From: an uncultured Porphyromonadaceae bacterium
GTDB taxonomy: Bacteria > Bacteroidota > Bacteroidia > Bacteroidales > Muribaculaceae
NCBI GenBank assembly: GCA_947575235.1
Contig: CANPMT010000007.1
Coordinates: 1-64,000 of the forward strand
Direction: 5' to 3'
Length of the DNA: 64,000 bases
Shown piece after piece: positions 10,491 through 19,327 of the stretch (positions within the stretch are counted from its first letter, which is position 1; the number at the start of each line of letters is the position of its first letter). The position numbers were made by a program, and so were the translations under genes. The notes under the pieces were generated by a model. That model worked only from the letters and a program-made list of their open reading frames with translations. It had not been told where the DNA came from and did no database searches.

Positions 10491-10662
10491 TTCTTATTTA
10501 CGTGTTTTTAGTTTTGTTAATAAAATATCCTTGACGACTCCTCCATCTCCGGGGGTAGCCGTCTATAGAACGTTTCTTATATACAGAACCCCGAACCCGA
10601 CGTTAAGGTTTGCCCTACGACACTTAAAAAAACTAAAAACCGACCGTACATACCGGCTGTGC

Positions 10663-10716
10663 CGATATTGCTTGACTTCCCGATATTGCTTGACTTCCCG
10701 ATATTGCTTGACTTCC
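10663..10716. repeat. Three perfect tandem copies of an 18-bp unit
   Basis: (CGATATTGCTTGACTTCC)x3 in the intergenic region upstream of ahpC. Confidence 0.95.
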
Positions 10717-10745
10717 CGGGTTAGGCGTACTGCGCTTCAGGGAGA

Positions 10746-10925
10746 TCAGTCATTGTAAACAATTTTTTCAGCCTCTTCAGCACTTATGACAATAGGATTC
10801 CCTTCGCTGTCGCTTGTGACTATCGGTTGTCCTAATTTTTTCTTCAGCTCAATCATTTTTCTGAATGATTCCTTCAGAGCTTCATTCAAAATATTCCGTT
10901 GGTTTAATATATCTTTATCTGACAT
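10746..10925 (-). CDS. Small hypothetical protein, 59 aa (MSDKDILNQRNILNEALKES...)
   Basis: ORF 10746..10961 trimmed to ATG 10925, which overlaps the end of the upstream mini-ORF. Confidence 0.55.
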   Translation of the reverse strand: MSDKDILNQRNILNEALKESFRKMIELKKKLGQPIVTSDSEGNPIVISAEEAEKIVYND

Positions 10926-11016
10926 AATTCTCTTTAATCTTGTTATATAACACTTCGTCAATGACGTTTTTACTATCTGCTATCAAACGTGTTTGAAGAT
11001 TGTTGTCATAAAGCAT
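10915..11016 (-). CDS. 33-aa mini-ORF MLYDNNLQTRLIADSKNVIDEVLYNKIKENYVR, overlapping the next ORF by 11 nt
   Basis: manual reverse-strand translation; below the size cut-off of the ORF track. Confidence 0.4.
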   Translation of the reverse strand: MLYDNNLQTRLIADSKNVIDEVLYNKIKENYVR

Positions 11017-11085
11017 CTTTCTCTTACAAAATTACGTATTTTATTTGAGGAAGACAAGGCGTTGAGGAAGAAAAGAGGATATTGA

Positions 11086-11123
11086 GTTATAAAAAGAGGG
11101 CGGTCTGAAACATCAGGCCGCCC
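11086..11123 (-). terminator. Intrinsic terminator of the 11146 gene
   Basis: minus strand GGGCGGCCTGA-tgtt-TCAGACCGCCC followed by tctttttat. Confidence 0.75.
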
Positions 11124-11145
11124 TTCGATTTATGTTTAATCAGGT

Positions 11146-12990
11146 TTATTTGTTAAATATTTTCTCCGTGTAGAAAGTGCCGTCGGTATAGCGTGTCAGG
11201 CGTATGCAGATACCTTTGCAAGGTTGGTCAATAATCTTTCCATCGCAACTCATCCACACATATTCCTTGACTTCGCGGGGGGCTGAGTCTATAAGCCCCA
11301 CACTGCTTTGTCCGATTTTTACCTTATTAGCGTTGGCTATATGCCCGTCAGAAGTGTCGATCAGCAAGGCTACCACGCTGAGGTTTGACGTGTTCTGTAT
11401 AATAGATTCGTTGAATACATTGGTAGCATTAACAACCTCCGGGAAGATATATTCGTGGGTTATAGGGATGTCTGTATTTACAAATTCAACACTTCCATCC
11501 ACACCCATTATATCAGGAGCCATAACTACCACTTCATTGAACACCATGTCTACTACATAGGAATTGCCATTGCAGAAGCGCTCCATCTCCGGGATATACT
11601 TTTCAGAATTAGAACCGCTGTAATAGTTTGATTGAGACCATCTCGGGCCTGTACCTGACATGTTATCCTCAAGAAGGGCATATCCCAGTTTATATTTTGA
11701 GCCGGGAATCTCCACAAAAGAGACAGTCGTTGAAACGCTTATATTGAAATTCTCGTCGATATCGGCATGGATATCGATATCGGCCGGAGCTGGAATGGCC
11801 TTTTGCTCAAGGAAAGTTTTTTCCATTCCGAAAAATTCCTCTCCATGCAGCCCATCGTAAGGGTCGCAGTCGAAGGCCCGGTCAATCCAGCAGTGAGGAT
11901 AGCCGGGTACGGAATTGGGGAATGTCTCAAGCGCCCACATTGGGTCGCTGCTGCCCCCGTGAAGCACCAATGGTATGAAATCGTCAGGATATAGGCTTAC
12001 CATGTGTTCAACTGCTGCGGCTGCTTTGACGCAGAATCCGCACCAGGTACCAGTGTATTCCTCCATTACCACTCGTTTACGAGCGGTGTGGGAGATAATG
12101 TTAACAGCCCCTATGGCCGTGGGTGAGCCGTCGGCATTGTTTGCATCGTTGACTTTTGTAATTGTCACTTCCAATTCATGGTTATTACGTTCGGTACATT
12201 CTGCGAAAGGTAGATCCACATTAAGACGACGACCGTATATGGCTGGAACCGGAGTAGGGAGAACGTAATGCGTTGAGCCCTCCACGCTGCCGAAACTATA
12301 TTCAAAATCGATTGAGGATACCTCCTGATAACCATGGGTTTCAAGTATGGCAGGCACAGTAAAGGGTTCGCCATAGTTGGCTCTTACAGTACCTACTGAC
12401 ACAAGCTCCACTGCATCAGGTTTGAAATCATAATCAATATCGAACTCTAATTCTGTAGCTATTCCGAATTCTGTTGAGAAGTTATTCCATTCTCTGTAAG
12501 AGCGTGACGAACGGAAATAGAATCCCTCTTCAGATGAAGATTTGGAGACGAAAAGAGGCCATTTTGTCTCATTTGTAAGGGTCTCCACATCAAACGAATA
12601 TCCTACATATATGCCCTCCGGTGGTATTGGGCATGGCGCATCAAGGGTGGCGCTTGCTATTCCATCGTTGTTGATTGTTGCGGGGAGTTCGAGTATGTCT
12701 GGTACGGTGATATTCTTTCCATCCACTAATTCAACTTTAAGTTCGCGCGAGAGCCATAATTTAACCCCCGATATATCGGCATTGCGCACAGGCACACGGA
12801 TGCCTGTGATTTTACCTCCCTCAAATTCACCGGGCGTGATTCTTAACGCCACCTCGTACATCTCCTTCTTCTGAGTTCCAAATTCAAGATTCTCCCCTTG
12901 GCCGAAAGAGACGGGCAATATGGTAGCCAAAGCTGTCTCTGACCCTGCGAACAGGGCCAGAGCAGCTATTGTTATATTAGCTGTTTTTGT
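11146..12990 (-). CDS. Secreted protein with thioredoxin-like/Omp28-like region and C-terminal sorting-type tail
   Basis: signal peptide MTKTANITIAALALFAG; EEYTGTWCGFCVKAAAAVEHM; C-terminal WMSCDGKIID..GICIRL..EKIFNK. Confidence 0.7.
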   Translation of the reverse strand, partial: TKTANITIAALALFAGSETALATILPVSFGQGENLEFGTQKKEMYEVALRITPGEFEGGKITGIRVPVRNADISGVKLWLSRELKVELVDGKNITVPDILELPATINNDGIASATLDAPCPIPPEGIYVGYSFDVETLTNETKWPLFVSKSSSEEGFYFRSSRSYREWNNFSTEFGIATELEFDIDYDFKPDAVELVSVGTVRANYGEPFTVPAILETHGYQEVSSIDFEYSFGSVEGSTHYVLPTPVPAIYGRRLNVDLPFAECTERNNHELEVTITKVNDANNADGSPTAIGAVNIISHTARKRVVMEEYTGTWCGFCVKAAAAVEHMVSLYPDDFIPLVLHGGSSDPMWALETFPNSVPGYPHCWIDRAFDCDPYDGLHGEEFFGMEKTFLEQKAIPAPADIDIHADIDENFNISVSTTVSFVEIPGSKYKLGYALLEDNMSGTGPRWSQSNYYSGSNSEKYIPEMERFCNGNSYVVDMVFNEVVVMAPDIMGVDGSVEFVNTDIPITHEYIFPEVVNATNVFNESIIQNTSNLSVVALLIDTSDGHIANANKVKIGQSSVGLIDSAPREVKEYVWMSCDGKIIDQPCKGICIRLTRYTDGTFYTEKIFNK

Positions 12991-13022
12991 CATAAAAAGC
13001 AATGTTGGATTATACAGCTCAA

Positions 13023-14684
13023 TTATTTCACCCTTACTTTCTCAACGTTGACAGAGCCATCATTAAGAATAGTTCTGTGTATGAATATACCAGATTCGGG
13101 ACGTTTGATTCTTCTTCCGTCGAGAGAATACCATTCCTCAGCCATTACTTGCGCATTTGCGCGGATGGATTTTATATCGGTTGTGACTTCCCCCGTCGCC
13201 AGATCAAGAATGGTCATCGGAGATGAGTAAACCACCCCATCTACCTTATTGCACAATGTGAACCCGGCAGTTTTCACACCTCGTGAATAATAATAGAGCA
13301 CATGAACCGTGCCGAGTGCATAGAAATTCCAGCCATCGCCGAAGGTATAGGGTATATCTGTCATGTCATACTCCAGACGGGTATACTCGTCAGTGTAGAA
13401 TGTTTCAAGAGCACCGTCGAAATAGACGTTGTAGTACATATTTTTGTCGTTGAGCAGATAGCCGTCTTTGTTTGTAATCGGCAGGTTGATTCTGAAGAAT
13501 CCCTGTCCCTCCTCGTCGGAGAATGCCTTGTATTCTACGATAGATGGCGCAAGCGGTGTATGATCGATATCGACAGGCTGCATGCGGAACATCGTATTTC
13601 TCCACATTTTTATAACGGAAAGAGCATCCGGCACGCGGCTGTAAGCAATCGCATGATTATCGTCAAGAGAGATGGTGTTGGTCTGCCTATCATATTTGAA
13701 TACCAGTTGGTCTACATATGAAGGATTATTCTCTGCATCATATTCCACACCTGCCACATATGTATAGGTGTCGGAATTGTATATGCCGATATATTGGCCG
13801 GAGGAGATTAAAATCTTATCTCCGTCAATATCACCTTTGAAAACACCCTCAGGCATAGCAGGGAGGATACCCTTCACATACACACTATCTTCTGTGAACC
13901 CGAGTTTCACGAACTGCCCACCGTCGGAAGTGGTCATGGCCCAGTCTTCAAACTGGAGATCTTCGGGAGTCTCAACCGGTTTACCTTCAAAAGGTGTCCA
14001 GGTCTGTAGGGCTTCCCCCTCCGACATCCAAATTCCTTCATCGGTCACAAGTCCGAGAATATAGTATGGATATTGCCAACCTCCCCATGGGTCCTGCTGA
14101 GGTATGTAGCCCAGGTCGAGGGTGATCTTGTCCCCATCCACGGTATAGGTCAGTTCTGTCTGGTCAGTCACCATGTAATAGTCGCTTCCGACATACTCCT
14201 CAACCATTATTACGGCATAATAGGTGTTGGTCTTCCCCGGCTCAGTAAGATTTGGTTCCTGATAGATTGGCTGTGGGAGGGTAACCTTGATTTTGTTATC
14301 CTCACGTTTCCCCTTCAGGTAAGTGTCACTCACGAAGTTGGAATAGGGATTCTTGATGTAGGTGAAACCGTCATCTCCTTCCACCATCTCAGCGCAGGTA
14401 TTCGACTTGTAGTCGAACATCATGTATCCCCAGTAAGGATACCAATAATATCCGTCTCGGACATACTGTTTAGTCTCTCCGGCAGGTGCCTCGGTGATTA
14501 TGGCGGTAGGATCGCCAAATTCAGGCATTCTTTCCGGCATACGGGCATTCTCCACTATTCTGGGAATAAGTGCTTTGGGAGTTGTTGGCTGCAGAGTGGC
14601 GGCGTCATTGGTAGAGAATGCCATTACTGGCATGGCCAATGATCCAAGCACACCTGCCAATACTACAGAGTAAAAATTATTCAT
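13023..14684 (-). CDS. Secreted hypothetical protein with C-terminal sorting-type tail
   Basis: signal peptide MNNFYSVVLAGVLGSLAMPVMAFS; C-terminal EWYSLDGRRIKRPESGIFIHR..VEKVRVK. Confidence 0.7.
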   Translation of the reverse strand: MNNFYSVVLAGVLGSLAMPVMAFSTNDAATLQPTTPKALIPRIVENARMPERMPEFGDPTAIITEAPAGETKQYVRDGYYWYPYWGYMMFDYKSNTCAEMVEGDDGFTYIKNPYSNFVSDTYLKGKREDNKIKVTLPQPIYQEPNLTEPGKTNTYYAVIMVEEYVGSDYYMVTDQTELTYTVDGDKITLDLGYIPQQDPWGGWQYPYYILGLVTDEGIWMSEGEALQTWTPFEGKPVETPEDLQFEDWAMTTSDGGQFVKLGFTEDSVYVKGILPAMPEGVFKGDIDGDKILISSGQYIGIYNSDTYTYVAGVEYDAENNPSYVDQLVFKYDRQTNTISLDDNHAIAYSRVPDALSVIKMWRNTMFRMQPVDIDHTPLAPSIVEYKAFSDEEGQGFFRINLPITNKDGYLLNDKNMYYNVYFDGALETFYTDEYTRLEYDMTDIPYTFGDGWNFYALGTVHVLYYYSRGVKTAGFTLCNKVDGVVYSSPMTILDLATGEVTTDIKSIRANAQVMAEEWYSLDGRRIKRPESGIFIHRTILNDGSVNVEKVRVK

Positions 14685-14932
14685 GTAATTAGTATTAAAA
14701 GGTTATGAATGAAATATTTTTTTTCAAAGATATGTATTTCAGATAAATAATAAAAATATCATGTTAAATTTAATTATAATTAACATAAATTGTATTAAGG
14801 ATTTATAAATTAAGAATATAAAGAATGACCCGGAGATGATATTGATTATCGTTACCGTATGTGAAAATCGGGGTGAAGGCTTCTTTTTAATGGATGAGGG
14901 GGTGGATTTTTGGTGGATTTTGATGGTTTGGT

Positions 14933-14963
14933 TTTGCAGATTTGGAAATTATGTGTAATTTTA
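14933..14963 (+). promoter_or_regulatory. Putative promoter for the 15042 small membrane protein
   Basis: TTTG (14933-14936), 19 bp, TAATTTTA (14956-14963). Confidence 0.45.
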
Positions 14964-15041
14964 CGGGCACTATGACAAGAGACGTCGTAGGTATCTACAT
15001 TGAAATTTAATTACCTGTAATCATTAACTACCTGTAACATT

Positions 15042-15221
15042 ATGGATCTCCAGACTATAAGCATGTTTTTGCCTTTTCTTGGAGTCGTATATGGAGTCTC
15101 GGCGGGCGCGTATATAAGAAGTGAAAAGAAAACCCCCAAGAAAAGAGTGGCGATATGGTCGGGAGGCATTCTGCTCCTGCTCATGTGCGCCACTGTCCTC
15201 ACAATCGCCTTCATGAAATAG
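15042..15221 (+). CDS. 59-aa small protein with two predicted TM segments
   Basis: manual translation MDLQTISMFLPFLGVVYGVSAGAYIRSEKKTPKKRVAIWSGGILLLLMCATVLTIAFMK*; just under the ORF-track cut-off. Confidence 0.6.
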   Translation: MDLQTISMFLPFLGVVYGVSAGAYIRSEKKTPKKRVAIWSGGILLLLMCATVLTIAFMK

Positions 15222-15268
15222 GGAAAAAAGGAAATTTGAGGGATAGGAAGCGATTATTTTAATTAAAA

Positions 15269-15300
15269 TTTGGATAATTAAATATATTTTGTTAATTTCG
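15269..15300 (+). promoter_or_regulatory. Promoter of a short non-coding unit
   Basis: TTTG (15269-15272), 20 bp, TAATTTCG (15293-15300). Confidence 0.5.
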
Positions 15301-15304
15301 TCGC

Positions 15305-15405
15305 ATAGATTTAGAGAACGCTTCATGGCAGATAAAAAGGAATAAACAACCTAAACGTCATGATACAAAAAGCGGAGAAGTCGTGAGACCCCTCCGCTTT
15401 TTTTT
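15305..15405 (+). ncRNA. Candidate ~100-nt small RNA
   Basis: lies between the 15269-15300 promoter and a strong intrinsic terminator, with no meaningful ORF (only ATGGCAGATAAAAAGGAATAA, 6 codons). Confidence 0.45.
15369..15405 (+). terminator. Intrinsic terminator
   Basis: AAGCGGAG-aagtcgtgagacccc-CTCCGCTT followed by a T run. Confidence 0.8.
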
Positions 15406-15423
15406 ATGTCATTGATTATGACC

Positions 15424-17451
15424 TCAGAACATCGATTTTACCTGGTTGTAGACGTTGTCAGCAGTGAAGCCGAGTTTCTCGTCGAGCACCTTGTAAGGTG
15501 CTGAGAAACCGAATGACTCCAGACCCCAGATCTTGCCGTCGGTGCCCACAAGACCGAGAAGGTTTACAGGAAGACCGGCTGTGAGTCCGAATTTCTTCAC
15601 ATCCTTGGGAAGAACCTCCTCCTGGTATGCTGAGGGCTGTGAACGGAAAAGTCCCTCTGAAGGAACCGACACGATGCGCACCTTCAGACCATCCTCACGG
15701 AGCTTCTTTGCACCGTCGACGAGTGTCGACACCTCAGAACCGGTGGCAACCAGCACAACATCAGGATTGGCATCAGAACCTGCAACAATGTAACCACCCT
15801 TCTCAACGAGCGAATAGTCGTTGCCGGCGGGGAGATTGTTGATGTTCTGGCGCGAGAGGATGAGGGCTGTCGGGGTGTAGACATTCTCCATAGCCAATTT
15901 CCAGGCCTCGGTGGTCTCAAGCGCGTCGGCCGGACGGAGCACGAGTACCGAGTTGCGGCCATGGTGATTCTTCAGCTTCTCCATAAGACGGATCTGTGCC
16001 TCCTGCTCAACGGGCTCGTGAGTGGGGCCGTCCTCACCTACGCGGAATGCGTCGTGAGTCCAGATGAACTTCACGGGAAGTTCCATCAGGGCAGCCATAC
16101 GGATGGCGGGCTTCATATAATCGGAGAATACGAAGAATGTGGCGCAGGCAGCGATGACACCACCATGCAGAGCCATGCCTATGCAGCAGCAAGCCATTGT
16201 GAGCTCAGCCACACCTGCCTGGAAGAACGCGCCTGAGAAGTCGCCCTTCTCAAGAGCCTTGGTCTGCTTGAGGAATGAGATGGTCTTGTCTGACTCTGAG
16301 AGGTCGGCCGAAGAGCAGATCATATTGGGAACCTGCTGGGCGAGCTGAGCCAGTACAGCGCCTGAGGCGTTACGGGTGGCATCGTTCTCCTTCTGCTCGA
16401 CTTTGCTCCAGTCGATCTTCGGGGCCTTGTTCTCAAACCAGTCGTTGAGAGCCTCAGCCTTCTCGGGATTGGCGTCAGCCCATGCCTTCTCCTCTGCCTT
16501 GCGCTCAGCCACGATACCCTCGAGAGCCTTCGCACGGTCGGCATAGAGAGCCTTCACCTCGTCGAAGATCACGAACGGATCATCGGGGTTGCCGCCGAGA
16601 TTGATGATAGTGTTGCGGTAAGCGTCGCCGCCGAGAGGTGCGCCATGAGTCTTGCAGTTGCACTCATAAGATGAGTTGTCGGCCTTACGGGCACCTTTGC
16701 CCATGATGCACTTGCCGATGATGAGTGTGGGACGCTCGCGCTCAGCCTTGGCGGCATTGAGAGCCATGCGGATCTCCTCTACGTCGTGGCCGTTGATCTC
16801 CATTACGTTCCATCCCCATGCGCGATATTTCATCGCGGTGTCTTCTGTTGTTACCTCGGCAGTAGTGGTTGAGAGCTGGATGTCGTTGGAGTCGTAGAAC
16901 ATCACGAGGTTGCCCAGACCGAGATGGCCGGCGATACGTCCTGCGCCCTGCGAGATCTCCTCCTGTATGCCACCGTCAGAGATATAGGCATAGATAGTCT
17001 CCTTCTCAAAGCCGGGATCGCCTGTGCGCGCGCCTAAGAATTTGGCGGCGATGGCAGCGCCTACGGCGAAGGTGTGACCCTGACCGAGGGGGCCGGAGGT
17101 GTTCTCAACACCGCGGGCGATGTCAAACTCCGGGTGGCCGGTTGTGGGGCTTCCCCACTGACGGAGCTCCTTGAGTTCGTCGATAGAGTACTTGCCGAAC
17201 ATAGCGAGCTGGGCATAGAGCATGGGTGCCATATGGCCCGGGTCAAGGTAGAAACGGTCGCGCGTTTTCCAGTTGGGGTCCTTGGGGTCGAAGATCAGGT
17301 ATTCGCTGAAAAGCACGTTGATGAAGTCAGCTCCACCCATCGCACCACCGGGATGGCCGGATTTCGCTTTTTCCACCATGGAAGCAGCCAGGATACGGAT
17401 ATTATCGGCTGCGCGGTTGAGAATTTCCTTTTTCATTTCAATATTTTTCAT
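15424..17451 (-). CDS. tkt: Transketolase
   Basis: thiamine-PP enzyme with KSGHPGGAMGGAD, GHPE, TTGHPEF, GEDGPTHEPVEQ motifs; ORF extends to 17535 but the likely start is M 17451 or 17436. Confidence 0.96.
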   Translation of the reverse strand: MKNIEMKKEILNRAADNIRILAASMVEKAKSGHPGGAMGGADFINVLFSEYLIFDPKDPNWKTRDRFYLDPGHMAPMLYAQLAMFGKYSIDELKELRQWGSPTTGHPEFDIARGVENTSGPLGQGHTFAVGAAIAAKFLGARTGDPGFEKETIYAYISDGGIQEEISQGAGRIAGHLGLGNLVMFYDSNDIQLSTTTAEVTTEDTAMKYRAWGWNVMEINGHDVEEIRMALNAAKAERERPTLIIGKCIMGKGARKADNSSYECNCKTHGAPLGGDAYRNTIINLGGNPDDPFVIFDEVKALYADRAKALEGIVAERKAEEKAWADANPEKAEALNDWFENKAPKIDWSKVEQKENDATRNASGAVLAQLAQQVPNMICSSADLSESDKTISFLKQTKALEKGDFSGAFFQAGVAELTMACCCIGMALHGGVIAACATFFVFSDYMKPAIRMAALMELPVKFIWTHDAFRVGEDGPTHEPVEQEAQIRLMEKLKNHHGRNSVLVLRPADALETTEAWKLAMENVYTPTALILSRQNINNLPAGNDYSLVEKGGYIVAGSDANPDVVLVATGSEVSTLVDGAKKLREDGLKVRIVSVPSEGLFRSQPSAYQEEVLPKDVKKFGLTAGLPVNLLGLVGTDGKIWGLESFGFSAPYKVLDEKLGFTADNVYNQVKSMF

Positions 17452-17627
17452 GTTGATTCTAAGCCGGACACCAGGCAAATGTTGCCATGCGCCCGGCGCC
17501 ATGAGTTGATTCGTGATGCAAAGATACAAAATCAAAATTAAAAATCGGTGGATTTTTTGACAGATATGAGGTTTAAAAAACTAAAAATAGCGGATAATCC
17601 ACCATAAATGTCAGTTTTTACAACAGA

Positions 17628-17659
17628 AAAGCCGTTTCCCCCGGTTGGGAAACGGCTTT
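17628..17659 (-). terminator. Intrinsic terminator of the 17685 gene
   Basis: AAAGCCGTTTCCC..GGGAAACGGCTTT; minus strand continues into a T run. Confidence 0.8.
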
Positions 17660-17684
17660 AATATCTTGCTGAAAAATTGCTTTG

Positions 17685-18275
17685 TCACACATTGGCCTGA
17701 GTGGCTGCGGCCTTCTCGGTGGCTGCGCGCTTCACTGCTTTTGCGTTCTTGTAGGCTTTCTTGCCGTTATGACGCATGGCTGTCTTCTTGTGTGCGGGTT
17801 TGGCAGTTGCCTTGTTCTCAAGAAACTTGGTGTACTGCTCCGGGGTAAGGATTGACTTCACACCCTCGAGATATTTCTTCTCGGCATCCTGACGCATGGC
17901 TTTCTTCTCGGCCTGCATCTGTTTTCTCTGCTCGGCGGTGAGTTTCTCCTTCACCTCTTTCTTGGCATCCTTTGTCTTGTTAGGACGGAGGGTCTCACGG
18001 AGCTCCTTGAGCTTGGTCTGCTGCTCGGCGGTGAGGTTGAGGCCTTCGAATGCCTTGTTGGGACAGTCGGCTCTGTTTGCCTTGTCACCTTTCTTCACCT
18101 TATCGCATTTCTTGGCTTTGGCGCAAGTGCCGGCTTTCTCGCCAGACTTGGTGCACTCGGTCTGCGCTGTGCAAGTGGGGGTAGCGCAGGTTGAGGTGGT
18201 GTTGTTGTCGGTGGCGGCGAATGCGCCGGAGGCAGAGATTGCGAGGATTGCGAGGCTCAAAAATACTTTCTTCAT
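17685..18275 (-). CDS. Secreted Spy/CpxP-like (LTAEQ) protein with Cys-rich N-terminal segment
   Basis: signal peptide MKKVFLSLAILAISASGAFA; NLTAEQQTKLKELRETLRP, KLTAEQRKQMQAEKK, ILTPEQYTKFLENK; six Cys within ~45 residues. Confidence 0.65.
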   Translation of the reverse strand: MKKVFLSLAILAISASGAFAATDNNTTSTCATPTCTAQTECTKSGEKAGTCAKAKKCDKVKKGDKANRADCPNKAFEGLNLTAEQQTKLKELRETLRPNKTKDAKKEVKEKLTAEQRKQMQAEKKAMRQDAEKKYLEGVKSILTPEQYTKFLENKATAKPAHKKTAMRHNGKKAYKNAKAVKRAATEKAAATQANV

Positions 18276-18418
18276 ATCGTTTCTGTTTTATTATTTTCTT
18301 ACTGTTTTTGTATTGGTTTTGTCTCTTTGACCGACACAATGTGATATGGTTTAACCCAAATATGGAGATTAACGCATATTAACCAAAACGGCATGAAGTG
18401 TAATAATATGTATAAGAA

Positions 18419-19320
18419 TCAGAGCCACGCATTCTGCCGGGCTCGCACTGAGAGCGATCCGCTCAGAATCTTCACAAATTCCTGCATGGAGCGTTTTCGG
18501 TAGCTATCCTTGAGAATATGCACGCAGCCATCCATCTCAGCATCCTCCTCCTTGAGGGGGATGCTGAGATGCCTGTCTCGTTAAGGGTGGTGGCTTCGGC
18601 AAGCACGGAGGCCAGTCCCCCCTGACGTATCAGTTTGAGGAGGATGTTCACCTCGTTGAGTTCTATCTTCACCCGCAGCTCGTCGATACGTTTCCCTACA
18701 ATACGGTCGAAGAGATTACGGGCCTGCAGTCCGCGTGAGGGGAGGGCGAGGTCAAAGCGCCGCAGCATATCGAACGTCACCGCCTTCTCGCGGGCAAGGG
18801 GATGCGACTCATCCACAATCACGGCAAGGAAATTCTGGAAAAGGAAATGCGACTCGATTCCCGGAATCGGTTTGGTGGGTTTGAAAGCCAACACGAAGTC
18901 GAGTTTACGGTCGCTGAGCAGCTCCATCAGCTCCGCCATAGGTTTGTAGAGGATATTGAGCTTGACTTTGGGGAATTTCTCCTTGAATTCAAAGAGTGAT
19001 TCGGTGAGTATGGGGCTGAAGGAGTAGGTCACCCCGATGTCGAGGCGACCGCCGAGTCCGGCGTCGAGGTCGACGATACGCTGGCGGCATTGCTCGGCGT
19101 CGCGCAGGGTGAGGCGCGCATAAGGGAGGAGCTCGGTGCCCGCCTCGGTAAGAGCCACCGAATGGCTGGTGCGCACGAGTAGCTGTGTGCCGAGACTCTC
19201 CTCGAGCTGGCGCACCTGTTGCGAGAGAGTACTCTGTGTTATGAAGAGTTCGCGCGAGGCTTCGGAGAAATTCAGAGTCTCCGCCACCTTCACAAAATAT
19301 CTTAGCTGGCGCAATTCCAT
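18419..19320 (-). pseudogene. LysR-type transcriptional regulator with a C-terminal frameshift (annotatable ORF is 18472..19320, 282 aa)
   Basis: N-terminal LysR HTH MELRQLRYFVKVAETLNFSEASRELFITQSTLSQQVRQLEE; the family-like C-terminus IPLKEEDAEMDGCVHILKDSYRKRSMQEFVKILSGSL lies in another frame and ends at 18419. Confidence 0.8.
18533..18571. repeat. Perfect 13-bp inverted repeat inside the LysR gene at the frameshift site
   Basis: CATCTCAGCATCC (18533-18545) / GGATGCTGAGATG (18559-18571), 13-nt loop. Confidence 0.95.
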
Positions 19321-19327
19321 AATAATC

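Noticed and set aside
10663-10716. Possible CRISPR array
   Set aside because: The 18-bp units are directly contiguous with no spacers, and no cas genes are in the window.
10465-10758. 97-aa ORF with RYCLTS repeats
   Set aside because: The peptide repeat only reflects the 18-bp DNA tandem repeat; the rest is low-complexity intergenic sequence.
15024-15326. 100-aa minus-strand ORF
   Set aside because: It is antisense to the better-supported 15042 small protein and spans the predicted promoter.
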